DNA from: Erwinia aphidicola | Lineage (GTDB): Bacteria; Pseudomonadota; Gammaproteobacteria; Enterobacterales; Enterobacteriaceae | Assembly (NCBI RefSeq): GCF_024169515.1 | Contig: NZ_JAMKCQ010000001.1 | Coordinates: 3,472,001-3,536,000 of the forward strand | DNA: 64,000 nucleotides | Direction of reading: 5' to 3' | Shown here: piece by piece, positions 14,556 to 22,767 of the stretch | How the letters are laid out: each line of letters begins with the position of its first letter | Position numbering within the stretch: the stretch's first letter is position 1 | Position numbers and translations under genes: made by a program | The notes under the pieces: generated by a model | Told to the model about the DNA's origin: nothing | Database searches by the model: none | Seen by the model: the letters and a program-made list of their open reading frames with translations, nothing else

Positions 14556-14694
14556 AGCAAAACCGCAGGATGGAATTACATAAAAATGCTTGAAATTACC
14601 ACCTCGGCGGTAACAGCAGGCAAAAAAAATGAATCATTTTTTAATTTGTTTGGATAAACTTTAAGCTCATTGAATTTTAATAAATGAGAAAAAT

Positions 14695-15201
14695 GTGAGA
14701 CAGTTTACCGAAGCTATAACTCAAAGTTTACAAGATAAAAACTGGTATGCAGCATTGTTCTTGAGCCTTGCTATCCCTGATATCTGTCGTAGTGTCGAAA
14801 ACCCTAAGCCTGAAAGAGGAGAGATAGGAAAACTATATGCAAACTGGTTTGACCGCTATCTTGGGCAAGAATACTCATCAGGAGAACACGAAGAGACAAG
14901 GTTTTATGGGTATGATTGCTGGATGTATCGATGCAGTTGTATGCACTCAGGGTTAGATTTTTTGGATAAAAAAAGGCTCAGACTATTTGTTTTTACGCCC
15001 CCGCCAGCACCTGGATATATAGTGCACAGGAACTCAATTGACAATAAATTGCAACTGCAAATCGATTGTTTTTGCAAGGACATTTTGGATGCGGTAGATA
15101 AATGGATGTTGGATATCAAGGGCAAAGAAACTTATCTTCAAAGGATGAACTCTCTGCTCACTATATCAACCGCTCACTACACCCCCTCTTTATTATCTTG
15201 A
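14695..15201 (+). CDS. Hypothetical moron between lysis and packaging genes
   Basis: This 168-residue protein starts at a GTG behind a weak ATGAGAA site. It has no recognised family, no signal peptide and no membrane segment. It is rich in aromatic residues and cysteine ('YGYDCWMYRCSCMHSGLDFL', about residues 71-90; another Cys pair near 123-125). The DNA is AT-rich compared with the lysis and packaging genes, and it ends at its own terminator. It is probably a late acquisition expressed in the lysogen. Function is unknown. Confidence 0.6.
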   Translation: MRQFTEAITQSLQDKNWYAALFLSLAIPDICRSVENPKPERGEIGKLYANWFDRYLGQEYSSGEHEETRFYGYDCWMYRCSCMHSGLDFLDKKRLRLFVFTPPPAPGYIVHRNSIDNKLQLQIDCFCKDILDAVDKWMLDIKGKETYLQRMNSLLTISTAHYTPSLLS

Positions 15202-15206
15202 GCAAG

Positions 15207-15227
15207 CCACCTTCGGGTGGTTTTTTT
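15207..15227 (+). terminator. Terminator after the 168-aa moron
   Basis: CCACC (15207-15211), a TTCG tetraloop and GGTGG (15216-15220) are followed by seven T. Confidence 0.85.
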
Positions 15228-15238
15228 ATGAGGTAAAT

Positions 15239-15334
15239 ATGGAAGTTGTTATCAACGGCGTGCCATATGCACCTGCAGCACAGCAACGGTCCAACATTGG
15301 GATAGCGATCACCACGCATATCTCCCGGCCATGA
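15239..15334 (+). pseudogene. Probable N-terminal remnant of a phage glycosyltransferase
   Basis: The frame starts behind TGAGGTAAAT and stops after 31 residues. It reads MEVVINGVPYAPA and then 'NIGIAITTHISRP'. The combination of an 'NGV-Y-P' start and 'IGIAITTH' resembles the N-terminus of family-2 glycosyltransferases that some enterobacterial phages carry at this spot. The rest of such a gene is absent. It could instead be a genuine short gene. The identification is from memory of the motif and is tentative. Confidence 0.4.
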
Positions 15335-15343
15335 GGTAACAAC

Positions 15344-15694
15344 ATGCCAGCAGCAATACCACGCGCCTGCCGTAAGCATGGCTGTGGAAAGACCACGACT
15401 GATCGCTCAGGTTACTGCCCTGACCATATCCACACAGGATGGCAGCAGCATCAGCAGGGCAAAACCCGGCAGCAGCGTGGATATGGCAGTGCGTGGGACA
15501 TACGCCGCGCGCGCATCCTGACGAGGGACAAGCACCTGTGCCAAAACTGCATGAGGAATGGCCGCGTTGCAGCAGCACCTACGGTTGACCATATCAAGCC
15601 TAAGGCACACGGCGGCACAGACGACGACAGCAATCTTGAAGCGTTGTGCTGGCCCTGCCATAAGCGCAAGACGGCCAATGAGCGCAACCGATAG
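15344..15694 (+). CDS. HNH homing-type endonuclease next to terminase
   Basis: The 116-residue protein has two zinc-binding cysteine pairs ('CRKHGCGK...CPDH' near the N-terminus; 'CQNCMRNG' and 'CWPCHKRK' in the HNH core). The HNH signature is 'TVDHIKPKAHGGTDDDSNLEALC'. In HK97-like phages an HNH nuclease directly upstream of terminase takes part in DNA packaging at cos. Position, size and motif agree with that role. Confidence 0.9.
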   Translation: MPAAIPRACRKHGCGKTTTDRSGYCPDHIHTGWQQHQQGKTRQQRGYGSAWDIRRARILTRDKHLCQNCMRNGRVAAAPTVDHIKPKAHGGTDDDSNLEALCWPCHKRKTANERNR

Positions 15695-15759
15695 GGTACC
15701 CATCATCAATGCGTTGAATTGTATGAAAATTCATTCAAATAAGAATGAATGTCATCTAT

Positions 15760-15880
15760 TCCAGCCAGGGGGAGGGCGGGTTGAAAGTTCAGGGCTGACG
15801 CCCTAAAGGACCGCCGCCTAAGTTTTTTTCGCACCGCCGCAGGTTACGAAACCTTTTTTTGGGGGTACCCCTGCAATCAT
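15760..15880. other. Candidate cos/packaging region
   Basis: The gap between the HNH nuclease and small terminase contains a G-rich block (about 15768-15780), a C-rich block (about 15808-15820) and two poly-T tracts (about 15823-15829 and 15852-15859). A GC-rich element 'CACCGCCGCAGG' lies between the tracts. This layout resembles the cos region I recall from HK97-type phages with an HNH/P27 terminase. The exact cut site cannot be read. Confidence 0.4.
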
Positions 15881-15898
15881 TAATAGGAGTTTTCGATT

Positions 15899-16399
15899 AT
15901 GCCGGGACCACCGAAAACCCCGACCCACCTGGCTTTGGTGAAGGGTAACCCATCTAAGCGGCCACTAAATAAAAACGAACCAAAACCCCCTTCAGGGGTA
16001 CCCCCAATTCCGAAGCATTTTGATAAGCAGGGTAAGTACTGGTTTAAGCGAATGGCTGAAGAGCTGGACGCTGTCGGAGTAATTACACTGCTTGATGCCC
16101 GCGCCCTTGAGCTGATGGTCGAAGCCTACACCGAGTACCGCCGCCACTGTGAAACGCTGGATCGGGAAGGCTACACCTACGCAGTATTTAGCGAGGAAGA
16201 ACCGGACGAAGGCAGGGAGCGTGAAATCAGAATGATTAAGCCCCATCCGGCAGCGGTAATGAAAGCCGATGCGTGGAAACGTATCAGGGCAATGCTGGGT
16301 GAATTCGGTATGACGCCAGCCAGCCGGACAAAGGTTGGTGTGAAGGGCGCTGCTGAAGTTGACCCTCTCGATGAATTTCTCAATAAAAAGCGCAAATGA
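15899..16399 (+). CDS. Terminase small subunit, P27 family
   Basis: This 166-residue protein begins MPGPPKTPTHLALVKGNPSK, with the N-terminal motif of P27-type small terminases. It continues through 'PIPKHFDKQGKYWFKRMAEEL' and 'ALELMVEAYTEYRRHCETL'. It should recognise the packaging site and present DNA to the large subunit. The ATG follows TAATAGGAG and the large subunit gene begins four bases past its stop. Confidence 0.9.
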   Translation: MPGPPKTPTHLALVKGNPSKRPLNKNEPKPPSGVPPIPKHFDKQGKYWFKRMAEELDAVGVITLLDARALELMVEAYTEYRRHCETLDREGYTYAVFSEEEPDEGREREIRMIKPHPAAVMKADAWKRIRAMLGEFGMTPASRTKVGVKGAAEVDPLDEFLNKKRK

Positions 16400-16402
16400 T
16401 GA

Positions 16403-18130
16403 ATGGCAACCGTTCAGGCTGGTATTCAGTACGCAGAACACGTACTGGCTGGCGAGATCGTTGCTGGCGAACTGGTGCGTCTGTCGTGCCAGCGATTCCT
16501 TGATGATTTAGAGAACGGGCCGGAGCGCGGCATCTACTTCAGCGAGGACCGCGCCCAGCACGTCCTCGACTTTTATAACTTTGTTCCGCACGTTAAAGGT
16601 GCGCTGGCAGGCAAGCCGATTGAGCTTATGCCATGGCATATTTTCATCCTGATTAACCTTTTTGGCTTTGTGATTCCACTGATTGACGAGTTGACCGGGG
16701 AGCAGGTTCTGGACGAAGACGGCGACACGGTTATGGTTCGCCGCTTCCGCACCGCGTACAGCGAAGTCGCCAGGAAAAACGCGAAGTCCACGCTTTCATC
16801 TGGAATCGGTCTTTATATGACCGGGGCAGATGGTGAAGGTGGCGCAGAAGTCTATTCAGCTGCAACCACTCGCGATCAGGCGCGAATCGTTTTTGATGAC
16901 GCCAAAAACATGATTAAGAAGTCGCCCAAAATTCTTGGCCGGCTCTTTGGTCACGTAAAGCTGAATATTCACCAGGAGCGCACCGCCTCGAAATTTGAGC
17001 CGCTTTCAAGCGATGCAAATAACCTCGACGGCCTGAATATTCATTGCGGCATCGTAGACGAACTCCACGCGCACAGAACCCGTGACGTGTGGGACGTTCT
17101 GGAGACGGCCACTGGTGCGCGACTCCAGTCACTGATATTCGCTATCACGACATCCGGGACCAACAAAGAGGGCATTTGCTTTGAGCAGCGCGACTATGCC
17201 ATCAAGGTTCTGCGCGGCGTGGTGGATGATGACACCTATTTCGCCGTTATCTACACGCTGGATGAAGACGACGACCCGTTCGACGAACGCAACTGGCCGA
17301 AAGCCAATCCCGGGCTTGGGGTATGTAAACGCTGGGACGACATGCGCCGCCTCGCGAAAAAGGCGAAAGAACAGATCGCGGCCCGTCCTAACTTTTTCAC
17401 CAAACACCTGAACATATGGGTAACCGCTGAGAGCGCCTGGATGGATATGGATCGCTGGGATAAGTGCAATGACATCGCAGAAGATGATGAGCTCGTCAAA
17501 TGGCCGCTGTGGGTCGGCATCGACCTTGCAAACAAGATAGACATCTGCGCAGCTGTGAAAACGTGGATGGCTCCCAACGGCCATACGCACACGAAGTCTA
17601 AATTCTGGATACCCGAAGGTCGCCTTGAGACGGCACCCAAGCATATTTCTGAGCTTTACCGGAAATGGGCTGATGCCGGGCATCTGGAATTAACGGACGG
17701 TGACGTTATCGATCACGGCTATATCAAGGCCGATGTCGAAGCCTGGGTTAAAGGGGAGAGCCTGCGGGAAATCGCCTTCGACCCGTGGAGCGCTACGCAG
17801 TTCAGTCTGGCGCTGGCCGACGAGGGGCTGCCGCTGGTGGAGGTGGCGCAGACGGTAAAAAACCTGTCCGAGTCTATGAAAACGGTGCAGGCGGATATCT
17901 ACGGCAGCAAGTTCCATCACGACGGCAACCCCGTCATGACGTGGATGATGTCCAACGTGACCGTCAAGCCAGACAAAAATGACAACGTCTTTCCGAACAA
18001 GTCCACTCCGGAAAACAAAATCGATGGACCGGTGGCGCTCTTTACTGCGAAAAGCCGCCTGATCGTCAATGGAGGTGATAAGCCGGACAACAGCGCGTTC
18101 TTCGACGATCCGATAATGATAGGTGTCTGA
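16403..18130 (+). CDS. Terminase large subunit
   Basis: The 575-residue protein is an HK97-type large terminase. A Walker A-like 'ARKNAKST' (about 123-130) and Walker B 'GIVDELHAH' (about 220) form the packaging ATPase. The C-terminal nuclease has acidic residues in 'LWVGIDLANKIDICA', 'IAFDPWSATQF' and 'DGPVALFTAKSRL'. It pumps phage DNA into the prohead and cuts it. The stop overlaps the portal start by one base. No frameshift or truncation is visible. Confidence 0.95.
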   Translation: MATVQAGIQYAEHVLAGEIVAGELVRLSCQRFLDDLENGPERGIYFSEDRAQHVLDFYNFVPHVKGALAGKPIELMPWHIFILINLFGFVIPLIDELTGEQVLDEDGDTVMVRRFRTAYSEVARKNAKSTLSSGIGLYMTGADGEGGAEVYSAATTRDQARIVFDDAKNMIKKSPKILGRLFGHVKLNIHQERTASKFEPLSSDANNLDGLNIHCGIVDELHAHRTRDVWDVLETATGARLQSLIFAITTSGTNKEGICFEQRDYAIKVLRGVVDDDTYFAVIYTLDEDDDPFDERNWPKANPGLGVCKRWDDMRRLAKKAKEQIAARPNFFTKHLNIWVTAESAWMDMDRWDKCNDIAEDDELVKWPLWVGIDLANKIDICAAVKTWMAPNGHTHTKSKFWIPEGRLETAPKHISELYRKWADAGHLELTDGDVIDHGYIKADVEAWVKGESLREIAFDPWSATQFSLALADEGLPLVEVAQTVKNLSESMKTVQADIYGSKFHHDGNPVMTWMMSNVTVKPDKNDNVFPNKSTPENKIDGPVALFTAKSRLIVNGGDKPDNSAFFDDPIMIGV

Positions 18131-19434
18131 TGAAATCCAAAAAACATCCCGGGCGCGTAAAAAGCGCCCTTTTAAACTGGCTAGGTGTTCCCATCAGCCT
18201 GACGACTGGCGACTTCTGGCAGGATTGGATGGGGGCGAGCAGCAGCGGTAAAACGGTGTCGGTCGATAAGGCCATCAAGCTTTCTGCGGTATGGGCCTGT
18301 GCCAGGCTGTTAAGCGAATCCGTGTCTACGCTGCCGCTCAAGGTGTATCGGCGTCAGGCGGATGGTTCGCGAATACTGGCACAGGATCATCCAGCTTATC
18401 GCGTTCTCTGCCGACAGCCCAATGCAGAAATGACGCCATCACGATTTATGCTGATGGTGGTGGCGAGTCTTAGTCTGCGCGGTAACGGCTTTATCGAAAA
18501 GCTGATGATCGGTAACAAGCTGGTGGGCCTCAATCCTCTGCTACCGCAGAATATGGTGGTGAAACGGTTGGATAACGGGCAACTGGAATACACTTACACC
18601 GAAAAACTCGGCAAGCGGGTCATACCGGTTAAAAAAATCATGCATATTCGCGGGTTCGGCCTTGATGGCGTCTGCGGCATGATGCCGATGATGGTCGGGC
18701 GCGACGTGATTGGCTCGGCCATGGCCGTTGAGGAATCGGCGGCCAAGATATTCGAGAACGGGATCCAAAACTCCGGTTTCATCAGTGCAAAAACGGCCTT
18801 GAACGAGGACCAGCGCGGCAGGCTAAAGAAAAATCTCGGGGACTTTGTCGGCTCCAAAAACGCCGGCAAGGTCATGGTTCTGGAAGGAGACCTGTCCTAT
18901 CAGGGCATTACTATGAACCCCGAAGCGGCGCAGATGCTGGAGAGCCGCTCATTCAGCATCGAGGAGATTTGTCGCTGGTTCCGTATTCCGCCGTTTATGG
19001 TGGGGCATGCCGACAAGCAGAGCAGCTGGGCGTCGAGCGTGGAAGGCATGAACCTGCAATTTCTGACCAATACATTGCGGCCGCTGCTGGTCAACATCGA
19101 GCAGGAAATCGCGCGCTGTCTGCTGGACGGCGACGAGGATTATTTTGCCGAGTTCTCGGTGGAAGGTTTGCTGCGTGCCGACAGCGCGGGGCGTTCTGCC
19201 TATTACACCACGGCGCTGCAAAACGGCTGGATGTCACGCAATGACGTTCGCCGAATGGAAAACATGGCACCAATTGAGGGTGGCGATATTTATACCGTGC
19301 AGCTCAATCTGACGCCGCTGGAAGACTTGAAGAAAAATAGTCAGGCAGCGCGGGCAAAAGTCTTTCAGGAAGTACACGCTTGCGTGTTCCCAGACATACC
19401 TTTCGAACAATCACCGCTTAAACAAGCGGCCTAG
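18130..19434 (+). CDS. Portal protein, HK97 family
   Basis: This 434-residue protein shows the HK97 portal pattern: 'AVWACARLLSESVSTLPLKVYRR' near residue 55, 'IMHIRGFGLDGVCGMMPM', and 'SFSIEEICRWFRIPPFMVGHADKQSSW' near residue 280. Twelve copies should form the ring at one capsid vertex through which DNA passes. It is followed after 11 bases by the head protease gene in the standard head module order. Confidence 0.95.
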   Translation: MKSKKHPGRVKSALLNWLGVPISLTTGDFWQDWMGASSSGKTVSVDKAIKLSAVWACARLLSESVSTLPLKVYRRQADGSRILAQDHPAYRVLCRQPNAEMTPSRFMLMVVASLSLRGNGFIEKLMIGNKLVGLNPLLPQNMVVKRLDNGQLEYTYTEKLGKRVIPVKKIMHIRGFGLDGVCGMMPMMVGRDVIGSAMAVEESAAKIFENGIQNSGFISAKTALNEDQRGRLKKNLGDFVGSKNAGKVMVLEGDLSYQGITMNPEAAQMLESRSFSIEEICRWFRIPPFMVGHADKQSSWASSVEGMNLQFLTNTLRPLLVNIEQEIARCLLDGDEDYFAEFSVEGLLRADSAGRSAYYTTALQNGWMSRNDVRRMENMAPIEGGDIYTVQLNLTPLEDLKKNSQAARAKVFQEVHACVFPDIPFEQSPLKQAA

Positions 19435-19445
19435 GAGCATCTCCC

Positions 19446-20294
19446 ATGACAATAAAAAGTCTTCCGGCAGCGCCGGAGGGGCGGCCCTTTTCGCGTGAAA
19501 AACGCGATTGGCCGTCTTCCGCAATGGAGCGCTGGAATGGCAGCATCAAAGCGGCAAAGCCGGGCGATAACAGCATTTCCATCTTTGATGTGATTGGTGC
19601 CGACTACTGGGGCGATGGTGTCACAGCAAGCCGTATCGCTGGCGCGCTGCGCTCACTTGATGGTGCTGATGTGACAGTGAATATCAACTCGCCTGGCGGT
19701 GATATGTTCGAAGGTTTGGCGATTTATAACCTTCTTCGTGAGTACAAAGGCAAAGTTACCGTAAAAGTTCTCGGCCTGGCTGCATCCGCTGCATCAATCA
19801 TCGCTATGGCGGGTGATGAAGTTCAGATTGGACGCGGTGCCTTCCTGATGATCCACAACTGCTGGGTCTATGCGATGGGTAACCGTCACGACCTGGCTCA
19901 AATCGCCGCTGATATGGAGCCTTTCGATAAAGCGATGGGCGACATCTACTCAGCTCGTAGCGGCCTCAGTCTGGAGGATGTCAGCGCGATGATGGATGGC
20001 GAAACTTACATCGGGGGCAGCGATGCCGTTGAAAAAGGCTTTGCAGACCGTCTCCTTTCAGCTGATGAAATCGCTGATGACGATGACAGCCCATCTGCAG
20101 CGCTTAGAAAGCTCGATGCATTGCTCGCCAAGACAGACACTCCGCGCTCGGAACGGCGGAAATTATTGAAAGCTTTATCAGGCAGCAAGCCAGGCGCTGT
20201 TGCCGATCATGAAGGTAAGCCGGGCGCTACCGAAAAAATCGATCCTGAACACCTCAAAGAACTCAATAACGCGCTGGCCGCGTTCCGCAAATAA
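19446..20294 (+). CDS. Head maturation protease, ClpP-like
   Basis: The 282-residue protein has a ClpP-type fold: 'VNINSPGGDMFEGLAIYNLL' (about 79-98), then 'GLAASAASIIAMAGDEV' with the catalytic Ser, and 'FLMIHNCW' with the His. It processes the capsid protein and scaffold during prohead maturation. The tail beyond residue 200 is charged and may act as scaffold. It lies between portal and capsid, as in HK97. Confidence 0.93.
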   Translation: MTIKSLPAAPEGRPFSREKRDWPSSAMERWNGSIKAAKPGDNSISIFDVIGADYWGDGVTASRIAGALRSLDGADVTVNINSPGGDMFEGLAIYNLLREYKGKVTVKVLGLAASAASIIAMAGDEVQIGRGAFLMIHNCWVYAMGNRHDLAQIAADMEPFDKAMGDIYSARSGLSLEDVSAMMDGETYIGGSDAVEKGFADRLLSADEIADDDDSPSAALRKLDALLAKTDTPRSERRKLLKALSGSKPGAVADHEGKPGATEKIDPEHLKELNNALAAFRK

Positions 20295-20303
20295 GGAACA
20301 CCC

Positions 20304-21524
20304 ATGTCTGAAGTAAACGAAATCCTGAAACAAGTAACCGCAAGCATTGAAGATGCAAACGGCAAATTTAGCGCCAAAGCAGAAGAGGCGCTGAAAGAAG
20401 CAAAAAAATCCGGTTCCCTCTCAGAAGAAACTAAAGCAGCGGTCGATAAAATGGCTTCAGAGTTTAACGCCATGCGTGAAGCTGAAAAAACGCTGAAAGC
20501 TGCCCTGGGTGAGCTGGAGCAGCACGTTGCCCAGATGCCGCTCAGTAACGCGGCTAAACTGGTTGAGACCGTCGGCCAGCAGGTTATTTCATCTGAAGCG
20601 CTGAAATCCTTCTCTGCTGGCGTGGAGGGTAATAAGCGACTCAGCATTCCAGTCAGCGCCGCGCTGCTTACGGTGAATGTCCCCGGCCAGATCGTAGCTC
20701 CAGACCGTCTGCCAGGTATCGATGCGCAACCAAAACAGCGCCTGTTCATTCGTGACCTGATCGCACCGGGCCGAACTGCATCGAACACTATTTACTGGGT
20801 ACAGCAGACCGGGTTCACGAACAATGCAAAGGCTGTCGCTGAGAACACCACTAAGCCTTACAGTGATATTCAGTTTGCAGAGAAGATCACCCCGGTTCGC
20901 ACCATTGCGCACCTGTTTAAGGCAGCGAAGCAGATTCTGGACGACATGCCGCAGCTTCAGTCAACTATCGACGCTGAGCTGCGCTACGGCCTGAAATATG
21001 TCGAAGAGCAGGAGATTCTGTTCGGAGACGGTACTGGCGCTCATTTGGAAGGCATCATCCCGCAGGCGTCTGCATATGCAGCCGCGTTTGAAGTAGACCA
21101 GCAGAACGGTATTGATGACCTGCGACTGGCTATGTTGCAGGCTCAGCTGGCCCGCTTCCCGGCCTCCGGCCATGTTCTGCACTTTATTGACTGGGCTAAG
21201 ATCGAGCTGATTAAAGATACGCTGGGCCGCTATATCCTGGCGAACCCTGCAGCATTGACCGGCCCGACCCTCTGGGGCCTTCCAGTTGTGGCAACTGAAG
21301 CTGCCGCATTCCAGGGTAAATTCCTGACCGGGGCTTTCAATGCCGGTGCGCAAATCTTTGATCGTGAAGATGCCAACGTTGTGATTTCTACTGAGAACGC
21401 CGACGACTTCGAGAAAAACATGATCTCAATTCGTTGTGAAGAGCGACTGGCGCTGGCAGTTAAGCGCCCTGAAGCCTTCATCTATGGCACATTCACTGCG
21501 CCTGCTGCTGGTGGCGGCTCATAA
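20304..21524 (+). CDS. Major capsid protein, HK97 gp5 family
   Basis: The 406-residue protein has a helical N-terminal delta-domain (about residues 1-110, Lys/Glu/Ala-rich) expected to act as scaffold and be removed. The HK97 fold follows, with 'FIRDLIAPGRTASNTIYWVQQTGFTNNA', 'HLFKAAKQILDDMPQL' and 'EEQEILFGDGTGAHLEGI'. It forms the icosahedral shell. A strong terminator follows, probably to limit downstream expression relative to capsid. Confidence 0.95.
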   Translation: MSEVNEILKQVTASIEDANGKFSAKAEEALKEAKKSGSLSEETKAAVDKMASEFNAMREAEKTLKAALGELEQHVAQMPLSNAAKLVETVGQQVISSEALKSFSAGVEGNKRLSIPVSAALLTVNVPGQIVAPDRLPGIDAQPKQRLFIRDLIAPGRTASNTIYWVQQTGFTNNAKAVAENTTKPYSDIQFAEKITPVRTIAHLFKAAKQILDDMPQLQSTIDAELRYGLKYVEEQEILFGDGTGAHLEGIIPQASAYAAAFEVDQQNGIDDLRLAMLQAQLARFPASGHVLHFIDWAKIELIKDTLGRYILANPAALTGPTLWGLPVVATEAAAFQGKFLTGAFNAGAQIFDREDANVVISTENADDFEKNMISIRCEERLALAVKRPEAFIYGTFTAPAAGGGS

Positions 21525-21538
21525 ATCTCTCTTACCAT

Positions 21539-21559
21539 GCGGCCTGCGGGCCGCTTTTT
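21539..21559 (+). terminator. Terminator after major capsid gene
   Basis: GCGGCC (21539-21544), a TGCG loop and GGCCGC (21549-21554) are followed by five T. Confidence 0.8.
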
Positions 21560-21573
21560 AGCTGGAGCTAAAT

Positions 21574-21828
21574 ATGAAACTTAAATTACTCAAACCCATC
21601 TATCACGATGGAGTGGTGAAACCCGCTGGCGCAACGTTCGAAACTGCTGAACAGCATGGGCGCGAGCTGATTAAAAAGCTATATGCGCAGTTGGCAACTG
21701 AGGATAATCCTGCAGAGCAGCCAGAGCAGCCAGAGCAGCCAGAGCAGCCAGAGCAGCCAGAGCAGCCAGAGCAGCCAGAGCAGCCAGAGCAGCCAGAGCA
21801 GCCAAAAACCAAAACCAAAACTAAATAA
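21574..21828 (+). CDS. Small head-module protein with Pro-Glu-Gln repeat
   Basis: The first 45 residues ('LLKPIYHDGVVKPAGATFET', then 'HGRELIKKLYAQL') look like the short conserved protein found between capsid and gp6-like genes in many HK97-type phages. The rest is about nine Pro-Glu-Gln units followed by a Lys/Thr tail. It has 84 residues. The repeat is encoded by identical 9-bp DNA units, so its length could vary by slippage. Function is unknown; a head decoration or assembly role is only a guess. Confidence 0.7.
   Translation: MKLKLLKPIYHDGVVKPAGATFETAEQHGRELIKKLYAQLATEDNPAEQPEQPEQPEQPEQPEQPEQPEQPEQPEQPKTKTKTK
21715..21801 (+). repeat. Nine tandem copies of CCAGAGCAG
   Basis: Nine exact 9-bp units run from 21721 to 21801, preceded by a partial GAGCAG unit. 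They are in frame and encode Pro-Glu-Gln repeats. No drift is seen between copies, which suggests recent expansion or ongoing slippage. Confidence 0.95.
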
Positions 21829-21836
21829 GGGGTTTT

Positions 21837-22163
21837 ATGATCGAAATGAGCATTATTAAGGCTCATTGTCGGATTGAGCCTGATGTCACTGACGACGATA
21901 ACCTGCTGGGGATTTATTCCGGCGCGGCGAGCCGTTACGTGCAGACATGGACCCGCAGAACGCTCTACCAACTCAATACCGATCCTGGCTATGACACGGA
22001 TGAGAATCGTCTGCTGTTAGACGATGACATCCGAGCCGCGATGCTGCTGCTTATCGGTCACTGGTACTCAAACCGTGAAGCGGTAGTCATAGGCCAGGCG
22101 CCTTCTTCAGTGCCCCTTGCTGTAGAAGCACTTCTACAACCATACAAAATTTATGGAGTCTGA
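21837..22163 (+). CDS. Head-tail connector, gp6-like
   Basis: This 108-residue protein resembles HK97 gp6 connectors (QLRG family): 'IIKAHCRIEPDVTDDDNLLGIYSGAASRYV' at the N-terminus and 'DDDIRAAMLLLIGHWYSNREAV' near residue 65. It should form the ring below the portal that joins head and tail. It lies eight bases after the repeat protein gene and shares its end with the next short ORF region. Confidence 0.85.
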   Translation: MIEMSIIKAHCRIEPDVTDDDNLLGIYSGAASRYVQTWTRRTLYQLNTDPGYDTDENRLLLDDDIRAAMLLLIGHWYSNREAVVIGQAPSSVPLAVEALLQPYKIYGV

Positions 22164-22164
22164 C

Positions 22165-22329
22165 GTGGCATGCTCAGGCTGTCAGCGCCGCCGCGAGTGG
22201 CTCAAAAATTGGATGAGGATTGCACATGAACGAGCAACAGGTAAACGCACTGCTGGAAGCGATGCAGAAGCAGACGCAAGCGCAGATCGACCAGACAGCA
22301 GCGCTAAGTCGCCTGGCAGAGTCGAATGA
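22165..22329 (+). CDS. Short cysteine-containing ORF overlapping the next gene
   Basis: A GTG start just after the gp6 stop opens a 54-residue frame beginning 'MACSGCQRRREWLKNW'. The C-x-x-C followed by an Arg-rich helix is a pattern I recall from small phage head-module proteins. It overlaps the next gene (start 22226) by about 100 bases in another frame. The overlap and unusual composition of the C-terminal half lower confidence. If real it is probably translated by coupling to gp6. Confidence 0.4.
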   Translation: MACSGCQRRREWLKNWMRIAHERATGKRTAGSDAEADASADRPDSSAKSPGRVE

Positions 22330-22432
22330 GTCTCTGGCTGCTGTTCTGTATCAGACCTTTGCCGATGAAATTGAAGCCACTTCGCCAGATTCTCCTGTAC
22401 CAACGTATCTGAGTGGTAAGGTCAGGGGGTAG
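22226..22432 (+). CDS. Small head-module protein
   Basis: This 68-residue protein begins MNEQQVNALLEAMQKQT and continues with 'ALSRLAESNESLAAVLYQ', a heptad-like helix suited to a coiled coil. It ends with 'PVPTYLSGKVRG'. Similar short proteins occur between connector and adaptor genes of HK97-type phages; their role is not known. It starts behind GGATTGCAC and stops two bases before the next gene. Confidence 0.65.
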   Translation: MNEQQVNALLEAMQKQTQAQIDQTAALSRLAESNESLAAVLYQTFADEIEATSPDSPVPTYLSGKVRG

Positions 22433-22434
22433 CG

Positions 22435-22767
22435 ATGCAGGCAGGAAAACTACGGCACCGGATCACGCTGCAGCACAAAGTTAACGTTCAGGATCAGTTA
22501 TCAGGCGCAGTCAATCCTGAGTGGCGCGACCTAGCTACGGTGTGGGCTGACGTGGTGCCATTGTCTGCGCGGGAGTTTATCGCGGCTCAGGCCACCCAGG
22601 GTGAAATAACTACCCGAATTACAATCCGGTATCGCGCCGGGCTGACGAACGCGAACCGGATTGTTTTCCGTGACCGGATTTATAACGTTGAAGGTGTTCT
22701 TCCTGATGCAGTAAGCGGCAGGGAATATCTGACCCTGCCATGTTCGGAGGGGGTTAATGATGGCTGA
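22435..22767 (+). CDS. Head-tail adaptor (phage_H_T_join family)
   Basis: The 110-residue protein has the head-closure pattern: 'GKLRHRITLQHKV' at the N-terminus, 'WRDLATVWADVVPLSAREFIAA' in the middle and 'ITIRYRAGLTNANRIVFRDRIYNVEGV' at the end. It seals the connector and provides the docking site for the tail. It overlaps the next gene by several bases. Confidence 0.88.
   Translation: MQAGKLRHRITLQHKVNVQDQLSGAVNPEWRDLATVWADVVPLSAREFIAAQATQGEITTRITIRYRAGLTNANRIVFRDRIYNVEGVLPDAVSGREYLTLPCSEGVNDG

Noticed and set aside
15407..15709. Minus-strand ORFs opposite the HNH gene
   Set aside because: They lie across a clear HNH endonuclease and have no motif or ribosome site.
21715..21801. Possible CRISPR array
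   Set aside because: Units are 9 bp with no spacers and are in frame within a gene.
21603..21971. Minus-strand ORF with Gly-Cys-Ser repeats
   Set aside because: It is the antisense reading of the 9-bp Pro-Glu-Gln repeat.
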